This document shows positions 50,116-63,498 of a stretch of 64,000 nt of DNA, in pieces. The position numbers and the translations under genes are program-made. Each line of letters starts with the position of its first letter. Positions within the stretch are counted from its first letter, which is position 1. The notes under the pieces were generated by a model. The model saw only the letters and a list, made by a program, of their open reading frames with translations. It had not been told where the DNA came from and made no database searches. Source of the DNA: Otis tarda (taxonomy: Eukaryota > Chordata > Aves > Otidiformes > Otididae); assembly GCA_026413225.1 (NCBI GenBank), contig CM048554.1, forward strand, positions 44,061,463-44,125,462, read 5' to 3'.

Positions 50116-53100
50116 GGCTATGCCTCAGCTGCCAACAGGAGCAGGCAATCAGAGTGCCAGGCACTCTACAAAAAAAGAGGTATGTAGTGCCTCCTTCTAA
50201 CCAGGTTGTCACGTTGTGTACTCATATGCAATTGCTGGTTTCTCAGAAGATTGACAGTATTTTAAGTATATCTCAATTGTGAATTATTTCAGACTGGTGT
50301 CTCCAGAGCATAATATCTCATCATTTGTCACATCTCTTCCAAAAACGAAGATTCACCCTTCCCTTCCACATCCATAGTCTCCAGAAGAAGTAAGAAAAAG
50401 CACTAGAACAATGGAAACTGTCCTTGTCCTGAGACAAATATTACTGGAGTCATTGTAACAATAGCCATTAAAAAATATTCACTTCTTTTGTTGTTCCACT
50501 AGTGTCCTAGAGCCCTAATCAAGGCCATGAGCTGCACCAATGCAAAAAAAAAATGAATACAAGGACTGTGGCAATATTGGGCATTCGAGAGAAATCTCAA
50601 GAGAGATCTCTTTCATGAAGATGCATGGGGTCATTTGCATCGTTGCTATAGCTCTTTTTGGACCTTGTTCTTCATGCCTGCATTCTGACACTCTCTCCCT
50701 GAACTGGAAACAAGTGTTTTTCTCTTCATAATATGGATGGCAGAACATCATTTTCTTCAACCACAGACACAGAAGCCTCCTGGAAAAGTCTTTAAATGGT
50801 AGCAGAGAGCTCATGGTTCTCGCTCTGTTGTGAAGCATTTGCCAGGAGAAAGAGAGCGTGCTCCTGCATAAGGGATGCAAAGCTTTTGTTGCCCAAGAAC
50901 ATGCCACATATAAAGAGAATAGTCCCACAGATACATTGATCTATGCACAGTCTTCTTCCAAAATGAGCCTGGGGCTTGAGTTCAGAGAAAGAAAAGTTTG
51001 TGTCTTTGTGGCTTTTGACAGATGGCATTAAATCCACCCGGCTGCCCTGGCAGGATCCTTGATGAGGTGACTCTGCCACTCACCCGTATAAACATGTTTC
51101 TTATTTTCTCCCTAAAGGCTCAAGTTTAACTTCCTTGCTTGCAAAGGACACACAAACACACACACACAGACTTTAGGATCATGCTTTGTTCATCCTCCCA
51201 AGGAGGATGCTGCTTCCCTGGAAGCGGTAGTGGTAGAAGGACTAAGGTCTGTCATGTAGGGTCATCTCCAAAAATGAGATAAGCAGAAAAAACCTGAAAA
51301 GGGCTGTTCTGCAGATGGGGTTTGCAGGAATTTGGCCCGTACAGTTTGAAATACCGACTTGAATTTGGATCTCCTGTACCCCAAATGAGTGCCCTGAACA
51401 GAAGGCCGTTACTATCCCTCTCCTATTGGTCTGATAAATATTTCATTATTTCTATAAAAGTGATGCAGCTCCAACAAAATAAACTGAACCTACAGGACTA
51501 GGATGTGGTAACCCAGAAAGGGAGCTGTCTCCCAAGCAGGCATCACAGAAACATGGTCTCACATATCTCTGAGGAGAGCTGTATAGCCAGCAAGATATTT
51601 TGATTCTATTTGAACTCCTTTTCTACCTGACTCTTATGCAAAAATTAAAAAAAAAAAAAATTCTAGGAAAATTACTTATTTTTCCAATAATCCTTCCGTG
51701 TACACAGTGAAACATGTACACAGCAAAACATATACATATAGAGTTGGTATTGCTAAACAAAGACAATAAAAACTGGTTGAAACTCTTCCCTCAAATAAAA
51801 GATTGTCTTAAAAATTGAATTTGGGTGCAGCATATTAGATTTTGTTGTTTAGGAAATCCTAAGTGGTATCTGTTTCTCTCTACCTTTTCTTCTAAAAATG
51901 AAAGTTGAAGTACTTAGAGTATTGTGACCACAGGAAGTACAACTTGGGAAAACTGCTATAGTATCTTCATTTGGCAATATTATAAACTAAGATTTTCACA
52001 GAGATATGAAGAAATCTGGGTGTCAATGTCTATTAAGTCACCTTTGAAAATACTAAGTACTTCAGATTCCTTTCAAAATCCTGGACCTGAAGTATTTTAC
52101 ATCTGCAAAGTTAACTCATTTACTAAGAAATGTAATATGAATTATACCATCTGCTAAGTCTGAGTTCCTGAACTCTCTGAACACAGGGTGCAGTATTCAG
52201 AAAAATGCCCCAGATCCATATCAAAAGATTTTGAGTTGTTATAAATTTGGGTCAGTGGTCACAATGTGTTTTATGATAGGAAAGAAAAGTGGCAGACAGT
52301 GGTTAAATACATTAGAAAGTGGATTTAGACTCCTCTGAGATCAGGAATCCCGACGGGAGCACTGTTGATCTCAAGATCACAGAGAGATAGGACCAGGTCA
52401 CGTGCTGATGCAAATGAGCATAGTTTTCTTGACATCGGTGGACCTACAGTGATTGATTCCAGATGAAGTGATGAGATGATTCGGGTGTGCTGTGCCCTCC
52501 TGAAAAGCTGTTGAGAGATGCAGTGAGATCAGTAGAGGGATAGTTTCACCAGGGGCAAATACGCAGCACAAGTGTTCGCTTTAAACAGATGCGGAAAGGA
52601 AAAAAGCAGCATCTCTCCCCTGCTCTTGGAGAGACAGGCTTTGGTGAAAGAACAAAAAGAGTGGAATGCTCAGTGGTCAGGAGTTTGGAAGGGAGGCAGC
52701 AAAGGCAATGGTAAGTGATGGAGGCAGAAAGAGCACCGGTGAATTATCTTAGAGGGCTCCGTTGCCCTCACCATCTTCAAAAAACCCTTGTGTGTTCTTG
52801 CTTTTACACATCTTTAGATGGTCACTGAGGTTTGACTCAACAAGGGCTCAAAGGCGTTTGCCTGGGAAGAGGAAGGAGGAAAGAGGAGGCTCTAAAGACA
52901 GTCTAGCTACAGCAGGAGCGCAGCCAAGTCAACTTTAGTAACTAGCTAAAGCCAGCACTGCCTACAGTTTAGCAGTAGCCTCTTGGCATCCAGCATGGGC
53001 TGCAACGCTGGGTCTAGAAGCTAGGCAAACTTCAGGCAGCTGGTTTGAGCTGGGCTTCATAGTGTTGTCGGTGGTGAGGTAGCTAAGCTAATTTACTGAT

Positions 53101-55224
53101 GCTCTCTCAAGTGTTTTTTACTTTAATATTATAGATAGACCTAAGCATGACTGCAGATAGACACTCATCGGTGGTTCAGGGACTATCTAAAATATTTAAA
53201 AGTTTGGTAATGTGCTCCCTCTGGAAATGAAAGTAAAAGGCATGGAAGCCTCAAACACTGCAGTGAATTAAGTTGCTCCTGATTTGAAATAGCAGTGTCA
53301 AAACGCAAAGATACAAGAATACTGAAGTCTGCTTCAGGGGCTCAATAAAACCTAACATAGATTTTTTTCCTAAGATTTTATTTGGGCTTTTTTTAGAGTG
53401 TTATTTACAGTATGTAGAGGCATTGCAGAGCTTTCACAGTTGAATTGGCTTCTTTACAGGGAGCTCCAAACCCTCTGTAAATACTGCTCTGGCATTATCC
53501 CCCATTTGCCCATCAAAAGAAAACATAGAAAGCTGTTTTCAGAGTAACTCATTTTGCTAATATTGAAACAATTGAGTAGTAAATGACTCAACTGAAGCTA
53601 TATTAACTAGGATATTTTATCTCACTCCTATTTTCAAAAGTCAACAACCCGAGTACAAGGAGACTAATAACTTAAAATTCAGCCTTCTCTGTACAACTGA
53701 TGGAGTTTTGTTCCTGGGCTACCTCCTCCTCGATTCATTCGGCGTGAATGGCAGATTCCTACATCGTGTCAAGTTTCAGATCACCATAGAAACAAACTAG
53801 GAGGCAGTTTCATTAATCATTTAGAGCACAAGAAGTCTAGGTCAGTCTGATTGCAGCATATAGAGTATCATCCTAGCGCCACATGGGACTCAGTTGATTT
53901 GAATTAAAAAAGATTAAGCTGCCCCTAGGACGCTCAGCATCATCAGTTTAAGTTCTCATGTAACAGTGGTCTCTGGAGCCACATGGATTAGGAGACTGAA
54001 GCTATGCATTTATTTTTCAGGGCTCAGTGAAACATTAGATGAGTGCAGGTGTCTGAGGGGAAAAAAGGACAAAGATCACATCTAGTTTTTTAGACTTGTT
54101 GCTGTTCTTTTGAAACTGGAAACAATAACTCAGTTTTATTTCTCCAGTGACAGTTACCACTCTTTTTTGGCCATGCAATGGTACATCTGTTACCCAATGT
54201 TTACAATTTAGATTTATAAAAATTTCATACTATGAACCATAATTTTAGCACGGAGCTGCAAGTTGGGCACAGAACAGTTTACGTGAATGCTGACTTTTTT
54301 TTTCCTGATGGGGTAAAAAATGCATGAAATAAATACTAGTGACATTTTAGTTTTGCTTGAATTAAGATTTATTGCTCCCAGGAAACTGACTTACAGGCAG
54401 CTACAAATCAACTTGACTATGAAATAGTTGTATATGTACACCACAAAATGGGCTCCCCCTTCCAAAGTACTCACCTTATTTATGGGTCTTCCAGTACTTC
54501 AAAGACCTTCAGTAACTTAGTCCAGACTGGTTTATTGCTCCATAGAACTAAGACATTTCAAGGGGAAAGTTGTAGGTTACAGTATATTAGGACTCTTTCT
54601 CTTGGGCGGCTGAGAATCCCATGATGCTATATGAACTGTTGATCTAAATCTTATTATAGCATGACTGCCTTCAGTATAATTCTTAAATCTTTTAAGTTAT
54701 ACAGTACTGTCTTTAATCCCAAGTGCTAAACCTTAAAGTAGAACTAGCTTTCCAAAATTCAGAATAGCATCTGTGAGTAGATGTAATTACACTTTGTTAG
54801 AATACAGTTCACTTATTTGCACAGGTTGTCTATGACCGATTTCAAATTAGTTACTTGAATTTCCAGCAAAGGTTTTACATGGAAAAATCAGAGAGCAAAA
54901 TCCCATGTCACAATATTCCTCATGGAGACAAAAGACGTCTTGTGGGTCACAACCCCAAAAAAACCCCACCCTGTGTATTTTACCCATTTGCCTTTGCCAT
55001 GCCCGCTACCTGGGCTGTGATAGAATCATCAACAGCAAAGCCCCCGGTTACAGCACATCTAGGGGAGTGCAAACCAAGTTAGTGCTTTTGCTGATGTGTT
55101 GTCATTTTAAAATATATCATTGTGGGGATTTCCAGTAAGTAAACATCATTACGCTCAAGAAGCATTTTTAGATTTTCCTAGCGCAGTGCAAAAGGACTGA
55201 TTATTCCCCAGGGAAGGGGAAAGT
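50116..55224. other. Unassigned non-coding DNA
   Basis: Includes a (CA)n tract and an A-run near 51645-51660. A 137-codon minus-strand frame at 50515-50928 has no recognisable features. No supported gene. Confidence 0.62.
51148..51168. repeat. Short (CA)n tract
   Basis: 'acacacaaacacacacacac', a short interrupted dinucleotide repeat. Confidence 0.85.
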
Positions 55225-55312
55225 GAGTATTATCCCCACTTTGCACAAGTGGAAATTGATACAGAGTTACGCTGAGCAAGTTGCCTCAGGCTACTATGGA
55301 GACCACAGACCA
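55225..55312 (-). mobile_element. MIR-like SINE fragment, reverse strand
   Basis: 'gagtattatccccactttgc' followed by 'acaagtggaaattgatacag' and 'ctgagcaagttgcctcaggc' matches antisense MIR (tattatccccattttacaga, gaaactgaggcacagag, acttgcccaaggtc). The bird copy is diverged but colinear. Confidence 0.58.
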
Positions 55313-55462
55313 GCATTGTGGCTCTCCTGTTCTCTTGCCCCATGCCCAGTCCAGGCTCTCCTACTTGCAGTTTTCTGCCAATTGCCCTTAAGAAGACGGA
55401 GAATTCAGGAATTAAAACATACACAAAGAACCCTGATGGGAGAAACAAAACTGTTCGTGTTC

Positions 55463-55554
55463 GCTAATATTTATTGAGTGCCAGCAGTGTTCTGGTTGCT
55501 ATGCAAACAGAAGAGAAAACATGGTCCCTACACCACGACATTTATATAGTCTAC
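55463..55554 (-). mobile_element. L2-type LINE 3' end, reverse strand
   Basis: 'aatatttattgagtgccagc' then 'agtgttctggttgctatgca' and 'gaaaacatggtccctacacc' follow the antisense L2 3' end (tttattgagcacctactatg, ggcactgtgctaggtgctgg, then 'tggtccctgccct'). It lies about 150 bp downstream of a MIR-like fragment on the same strand. Confidence 0.6.
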
Positions 55555-58500
55555 TTTGAGGGTTGCCACTCACCTGTTTCCAGCCAGGCTGGAGAGCTTT
55601 GCCATCCCCTGGTTGCCCATGAGACAGCTGGATTTGCCAGTGCAAGGAGGCGTAGCTGTGGCACCCTGCCAGCAGCAGCAATGGTGGCCAAGCTATGTGT
55701 TTTCTGAGCTCCAGCAGACCCCCAGGTGTGTGACAGTCACCATATCCACAGGTCACTGCTCCACTGCTCTGAACCCTCCAGAAGTCTTCAACCAGCCTGG
55801 ACATCCGACTTCAGCCACAGGCAAAAAGCCTGGCAGCAATAGCACCTACACGTTGTGACCTTAGTTGAAAGCCACTGAACCTAAAGAGGCACAAGAGCCT
55901 GTCCATGACATAAAGCAGCACTGAGCCAGCAGTGTGGGACTGGCCACCACCTGCTCCATCTCACCAGACGCTGCTGTATTTCAGCCTCACATTTGTTCCC
56001 ATTTGTTTCAATATTACTTCTTCTTAATTACTTTTTCACTAACACCAGTGCAAGTGTCTCCCTGTAGCCGGTGTCCAGATCCTTGTGCCCCACAGTTAGA
56101 GGACAGAGCAAGAGGTCCCCTTCCTGTAGCTTTCATAAAGGCTCCCCAGCCCCAGGGGCTCCGGACTGCAGCCACACTGCTGCAGCAGCCACACGTACTT
56201 CTCTGTGCCCAGAAATGGGGGCCTACCTCAGACATATGGGGGCTGTCTCTGAAAGGAATTCAACTGCTGTTGCAAGTTGTTATAAGTCATGTCTTAGATG
56301 TGCAATTTTATATATATCTTTTTTTTGCTCTTCATCTTTGTGGTCAGTGGTGATTTTAAGGCCAAAACCTACCTGCTCAGCTCTATAAACAGTTTATTAA
56401 AAGTACTGTAGAGCTGAAAAGGAGAGAATTTCCTCTTTTCTGCTGCACACCCGTCCTTCTGCAGCGGCTGGGCAGACCTAGGAAGCTGCAGTTGTGCTCC
56501 TGGGCTCCTGCCAGCTGGAGGGAGAATGACGAGTTTGTGGTGACTCACAATCCCACGTGAAGTCCCTGATTTCTACTGCTGCCCAAAGCCACCAGAGAGA
56601 AGACAGCTTCTGTGTAGCCCTTTCTAGCAGGTAGTTGTGGCAGTATTGTTTTTTAATAAGTATGTAGCAAAATCAGTTGCCTTGGCATGTATTGCCTACG
56701 GTTAGTCTCCAAAACACTTTTTGGCACAAAACATCCCAAAAAAGCCTCACATGCACTCTGCTATGTAAAGAGAATATAAAACATTTCTGACTCATTACAT
56801 TGGCTGACTTTTGTCTTACTTTCCTGCTTTAACTTTAGTGGTAAAAAAAAAAAAAAAAGTTATCTTCCTTTTTCATTGCATGCAGAGCAGAGCAAAGCTA
56901 CCAGAAAGTTATCTGAATTCCTGCACTCAGATCATCATCTGAACTGTGTGCTTGTTCCCAGCCTTTCACTGTCAGGCATAACCGACACCTGACATAAGCA
57001 ATAATTTGAAGATGTTGAGGTGTCAGAAAGGATCTGAGTAATTCTGTTAATTCTTTTCTCATTCAGCTGTTGATCCATAGCTCAGTTTGAATTCGGGAAG
57101 CCTGAGGTCAAAACAAAAAGCATCATTTTTCTTGTAAGCCAAACATATTTGACTGAGAAAAAGTGAGCTAATAAAGATGGGAAGGTAATTTTTACTGTCA
57201 ATTTTTAGAGTGCAGTAATTTGTCTAATCATATTGCCTTGGAATATGATTACAGGTAGTTCACAGTACACAGGAGGGAACATGTTTGGGAAACAAATTAT
57301 GTGTTTCTTTTCCTTACTCAACATATGGAAACATGCGGGAAAAAAAAAAAGGAAAATTTAAACTCTACCAGTGTTCACAGTCTCTTGTCAGTGGAGGAAT
57401 AACTGAAGTTTTTAAAAAATTCTGGTGACAAATGTACTCATTTGAACTTAGGTGAATACAGTTCACCCAGTTTAATAGTTTTGGTTTACAGAAAACATGG
57501 ATGCAAAACAAATCTCTTTGTCCATACACTAAACAGTGCAAAATTCTTGGCCACTTTTCCATAACCCTCTGGTAGTTGCTGGTAGCAAGCAGAGATTTAC
57601 TGGAGGAATTAAAGAAGCTTCATTCCTCCCACCACCAGCAGCTGTTTGGCCCTGCAGTCTTCCTGGGTAGGGCAGAGCTGCATTGATCTTTGGTATGCAT
57701 GACTCACAGGAAAGTAATAAAAACCTAGGGCTAGAGAAGACCTCAGGAAGGCGACCAGCTGATAGTGGAAGAGCTAGAGCAGTTCATGTAAGATAAAAAC
57801 ATAAGTAGTTGGAAGACACACACAGGGCAAGTGGCTGGGTGAGTCTTCTTGGATGCTGCAAGTACTGGGACTCCTGCCCTGCACAGCTATCTCCACGTGC
57901 CGTCTGAAGTGCTGCGTAATGCCCGTGATCAAACCTCCTTCCAAACAGAGTTGTGCAGCTGCTGCATAAAAATCATATACCAGAAACGCCTGCCTCTAGA
58001 CTTGTCAGCCAACTACAAGCAGATCAAGCTGCTCAGGGAACCTATGGGGTCCACAGATTTTCCAGTGACTGATTTTGTTGTTACAGTTTGCCAATAGCTA
58101 AGGTCCAGAACCAAAATACAGAAGTTCTCTTTCAGTCTGAATATGTCACAAATCTAAATTCATACATTCTGGGATTAGGTCCATACCTCTGTTCCAAATT
58201 GTAGGTATCATATGTGCATTTTTGTTTCATTAAGAAAAAGTGTATTTGGGTAGCTGTCAGGTAGTGCCTGGAATGTGATGAAAACAAGAGGTCCTGGCTG
58301 CCTGCTGCTGAGGAACTCCCAAGGCACTTCTCACAGGAGCAGGGGTGTTAACCCTGATATCCTGGTCAAATTCCAACATGGCTAATTATATCCCACTTAC
58401 CTAAAACTCTGCCATACTTTCTCTGCTTACTGCAAGGACTTGTTGCATGCAGCAGACACTCTTCTGGTCCTCTTAGAGGTTATTGCCTTCCACATCAGAG

Positions 58501-59548
58501 ACAGTTGTATTTAGGGAGTAGCTGCAGTCACTTATCAGTTCGTAAAACTTCCTGACCAGCACAGGACTGTTGAATGAATATTTCAGTCATTACTAATAGG
58601 GTTTGAGGTGAAAGAGACCAAAAGGAAGAGTAAATACACCATGAGGTTGCAAATGCAGTTATGAGCAATGATAATGACCACACTAATGGCATCCATCACG
58701 CTCCCTTATCTGGCCTTTCGCCTGAGGGTGATTGAGAGAAAGATAAATTTGAGTGGGAGCAGAGCACTGAACAAAACTGTGGAGGAAGAGTAGCACAGGT
58801 GAATATCCCCTGGAGATAACACCAAGGAGCCCAAATGAGACAGGGAGAGGACTATGCTTTGAGTCCAATACAAGGTAATTTCATACAGACCGCTGTCTCC
58901 TGACGTTGCTTGGACAGTATAGTAACTCAAAACTTTATATTAAGTGAATCTTCCTGAGGTTCTCAGGCCTATTTCTTTCATATACTTATTAAATTATATC
59001 AAGAGATTATTGTAGCTGTGTAAAGCTACAGTGAGATTGAACAGCAGGAAAAAACACATGTTAAAAATTTTGACTAAGGAATAAAATATCAAGGATAACT
59101 TTAAAGTTGCAATATTGCATCTTAGTGTTTGTTTGGAAAGACAGTGTACGTATGGTGCCTAATACTACGGAAATGGTCGCATGATAATCCCAATGAGGCT
59201 TTTTACATCTTGTTTAGAAATAAGTATTTCCAGAAGGAAAGCAAATTACATAAATGCATCTCTACTACTTTTTCTACCAGAACCTCATCTTATCTCATTA
59301 TCTTTTCAGTATTAGCAGCCACCAAAACATCATCGATAGCAAGATATATGACAGGTTCACCAAGAAGTGACCAGAGCAAACAGAATAGTGGATTTCCACA
59401 CAGTGCAAAACATTCTTACTGTTTTCTTGCTCTCTCTCCGCGAAAATCAAAGTTTTTTATATGTCTGCAAAGTATCCCGCTATTTTGAGAGTCCACAGAG
59501 CAACCTCCTTATAGCTCCTCTTGTACGGCAGGGTTGTCTTCTCTCTGA

Positions 59549-59600
59549 TACATATATATATGGACACATATACATGTATATATGTACACACACACACACT
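59549..59600. repeat. Compound (TA)/(CA) microsatellite
   Basis: 'atacatatatatatggacac', then 'atatacatgtatatatgtac', then 'acacacacacac'. The middle part is self-complementary. Confidence 0.88.
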
Positions 59601-62076
59601 GGTTAGATCACTGGCAGAATAGTGCTTCTGTTATCCAGCAGAATGATTTGAGTTTGCCTGTAATATTCAGCTGAGGAGATGGCAGTAGGATGTGCATTTG
59701 ATAAATTAAACGCGTGGGTGTGCACTCAAGTGTGTGCACATGAAGAGCTATTCTCATTCTTGTTTTTAGAAGACAGGTGCTTCTCTCACAGCTAGCAACC
59801 TTCAAAAATGAGAGTAAGGGCACAGAGTCTGAAATGCCTCTTCCTGTCTCCTGTGTCTCCCCAAGCAGGATGAGGCCGCATTAATGGAATAACACAAAGT
59901 GAACAAGATGACCTAGCAGATGCTACCAGGATATACTGTACTTTTCCTGAGATAAATAAAGCCTGTCATCATCAACAGGATCAACAAACCCCACATATTC
60001 TTTAGAGCATAATAAGATACAGTGTTACAGAGTTCCTGACTGCTATGTAATTCCATATTCTCTCCCATTCCATTAGCTCCCCTTATTCTGTTTAATGTAC
60101 ATAAATATCAATTATGTGAATAGGAAATAAAATATCTATTTATCCAGATGCTTTGCGTTGTCATAAATAGGAGTTTAGAGCAAAAAAAAAACCCATAAAA
60201 AATAAATTCTGAACTATTGCAATATAGAACTTCACATTTCAGAATGTTAAACTGCTTCTATCCAGAACCAGAATTCCACTGAATGACTCAGAGTTCCCGT
60301 AAAAAGTAACAGCAACAACAAACATTCCTTTTCTGCAAGGACTCTTGGATTTCTCATCCCAGAACTGTAAGAGAACTAGGAAAAGGGGACTCCTCCTTCA
60401 CTGAAGATATCTATAGTATTTCTTTTTTCTTGTAAATGCATTTATGCATCACATAAATGAATCCTGCAGTTTCCCTGAGAAAAGAAAGCCCTCCCTCAGG
60501 TTAACAAGTGCAGATGCCATGTTCAGTTTGCTTAGACACATGCAGCACACAAATTCAGGGCCAAATCTGCCATTTTGTCTTGTCCTAGCAGAGCCCGTTT
60601 ACAGCTTCTCAGCCCTGTTGGCAAAGCAGAATTTCACCAATCCCAGAGGGAAACTGTGTTTTGAAAAGAACGGTTTCTGTAACACAAGATCACTTTGAAG
60701 AGAGCAAGCCCAAAGAGGCTGTCTCCCCTGACCCTATCTAGCTTCTCTTGTCCCTGAAATCTTGTCCTTTCCCCAGAAAGTGCAGTTACCCGGGCAAGCT
60801 AACATCTGATCTCCCCCTCCCTGTGCACAGGCAAATAGGTGATTTGTTCCTCCTTACACAGGCTGTTGCCTTCAGCACAGATAATTTCTATTCATGATCT
60901 GGTGTGTTGCTGCCTCCATTACCTTGGGTTTGGGAGTGACAAGATGTTGTAAGCCCAAGAAATGTGCAATGGATGGTTAAAGAAAAATCATTCCAGATAG
61001 CAGGTTCTTCCCAGACCAAAGTCTCAGCCCCATAGCGTGTCTTGCATGGCCTGAGCCATACAGTGATGCTTGTAGCACAAAGAAGTCGCTGAGCCTAACA
61101 AGGACTGCAGGCCAAAACTGTTCATGAGTTTCTACATGACTGCTCCTATATCTGTTTTTTCCTCTGATCTGCTATAATTGTGTTATTATCCTTACACATT
61201 TCTAATCCTTTTTGAATCCTGCTATGCTCTTGATCATTCCTGAACTCGCCTGGAAAATTGGTAATTGTCACAGTTTGACTTACTAGCAAGACATTTATCT
61301 AGGCTTTTCCAATTATCACCTGGTATTTCCCTTGTGTAATGGAAAACATGAACGCATCTGATATTAGGGCTGGCTTACATGAAAATAGTCATAAATGTTA
61401 TTAGTGGCAAAGTCAAGATGTGTAGAAATCATACTTTAAGATATATTGCTGAAAGTTTAAAACAGGGATTCTGAAAGAAGCCTTCTACCTCCCAAAATCT
61501 GGATCAAGAATCAGAGGTGTGTATGTGCCATTTTAAGCAAGAACTTCCACTGTGCTCTACAATTCTTCTGTTGCAAAGCAAAATATTTTCAGTCTTTTAT
61601 ATAAGCTGAAAATCAGTATGGAACTATAGATGTATGATGTCTAAATGGCATTAGAAGAGTGCAACATGGAAGATGGTTTAGTTTTTAGCTTTCTCGTGTT
61701 TCTCTTACATACTTCACGAGTTACTTCCATAATCAGAAGTGTATTACCTCAACAGGTTACTTAAAAATTTATGCATGTGACATAATGCTACAATGAGCTT
61801 TAAGAGTTGAGTTTTGAAGAGGGAAAGATGGAAAGTTTGGACTTTGTATTTTTTAAAATTTCCTTGCAATAAACTCTACTGGTCTCTGGAGTCTTGTCCC
61901 AAATGGAACTGGTGACATGCATCCTGGATATGACAGTCAGAGTAAGACTGCTTAGAACACTTGAAAATATCTCCTCCTTATGGCTTGTTTATAGAGACTG
62001 AGTGACAATCTGCCTTCCGACATATTGGTCTTCCACGAGTCTCACATTTACTATTCTCAGTTGTCAAAAAGTCTTT

Positions 62077-62116
62077 GTACCAGTTAGTCTGTCTCGGTAC
62101 CAGTTAGTGTCTCTGT
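62077..62116. repeat. 20-bp tandem duplication
   Basis: GTACCAGTTAGTCTGTCTCG is followed directly by GTACCAGTTAGTGTCTCTGT. The first 12 bases are identical and the rest has drifted. Confidence 0.88.
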
Positions 62117-63366
62117 TTAACTCAAGAAGACATGGTGAATTTTGAACTAGTGTTCAGCATTTGCTTCCTTGCATTTAAGACATTATCTTCATCAGACACT
62201 GTAACTCAATGTGTCCTTTTCTGCAGAGTAAATGTTTGATGTGCAAAATAGTTTAATGCAGCACATAACATCTATTACATCACAGCAATACCCTGCCAGC
62301 ACTTTAACAAGATTCTTTTTTCTGTATGCAGCTCCAGGATAGGACTTTCACTGAGTTGTGTTGCTTAAAGATGCAAAACATTGCTTCAGCCCTTCGCAAG
62401 AAGTCATCAGCAAAGCTAGCAAATTCTCCAAAACCTTGAATTGGATGTAGGATTTCGGATTGGCTCAGTATTATTTACAGTATTTTGCTGTTTGTGATTA
62501 GGTTTACAGGAAGGCTGGCTCCAAAGTTTTGATTTGGATTTCTCCAAAGTGTTTGGTTCAGTTCTGGGTTGGAGCACACTGTAGTCAGCAGTTGTTCCTA
62601 TCAACATCTGTAAAACATTTGGCACAACTTGAAAATATTAGTCACAAATGTAAAACTAATAAAAGCCCTTCTTTCATATTTCAGCTATAAGGTGGTCATG
62701 TATGCTGGACATTCCATCATTGATTTAGATGTTATCTCTCTGCTAGTGGTATTTTTGCTGTGCTTGCTCCAAAGTCTGGATTTTTGATCTGGGAGCAATT
62801 CTCAGCTGAGAAAATTAGTCTAACTGAAGAGCTGTGCCAGAACTCAGAGGATTTGTAGTTGATTTACATCCAGCTGCTCTGTACTGAATTGTACCAATTC
62901 TCAGGTCTCTCAGATAAACTCAGTAGTAGATTTCCAATGTGTCATAATTAGCAGAATTTTTATATGGGTAAGGATGCTTCTCAATTAATAGCTGAGTCTG
63001 TAATAAGCATAAGGGCTTGGTATAAATATTTTAGACACTCTAACTGAAAAATATTAGCAAAGTGTTGGGAAATAAAGGCATCACAATATGAGTTATTAAC
63101 CTATCAAAGACAGTCTTATTGAAATAAATGGACTAAATCATGATGCACTTTCCCCTGCAGATACGTGCGTGAAATTGTATCAAAATTCAATATCGGTCGA
63201 GCAAAGTCCTGATTGCCATCTGGTAAAGTGTGCTTTTCGTGTGGTGTAAGGACTCCAGCCCATGCACTTGGAATGAAGACCTACTTCAAAAGGTATTTTG
63301 ATCGGATCATGTAAGATATTTGTCAAATATATGCCAAATATACACTGCTTAAGAGGCTTTCTGGGT

Positions 63367-63498
63367 CAGAAAACCTTCAGTAATTGTGTGTGCACCATCT
63401 TTAACTATGGACTGGATTAAGACAAAACACCTCAGAAAAGTTTCAGTAATTGTTTCTGTGTGTGCCATCTTTATGGACTAAATGAAGCCAAAGTGCCT
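63367..63498. repeat. 66-bp imperfect tandem duplication
   Basis: Copy 1 (63367-63432) and copy 2 (63433-63498) share 'cagaaaa', 'ttcagtaattg', 'gtgtgtg', 'ccatcttta', 'atggact' and 'caaa', ending in 'cct'. Small indels within the copies balance so that the period is 66. Confidence 0.85.

Larger units (their letters stand above)
55555..63366. other. Unassigned non-coding DNA
   Basis: A GC-richer patch at about 55560-56250 has overlapping frames of up to 139 codons in several phases, typical of GC-rich non-coding DNA. The remainder is AT-rich, with a microsatellite at 59549-59600 and a tandem duplication at 62077-62116. Confidence 0.6.

Noticed and set aside
55556..56388. Several overlapping open frames of 100-139 codons
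   Set aside because: They overlap in multiple frames in a GC-richer patch, which lowers stop frequency. No family features.
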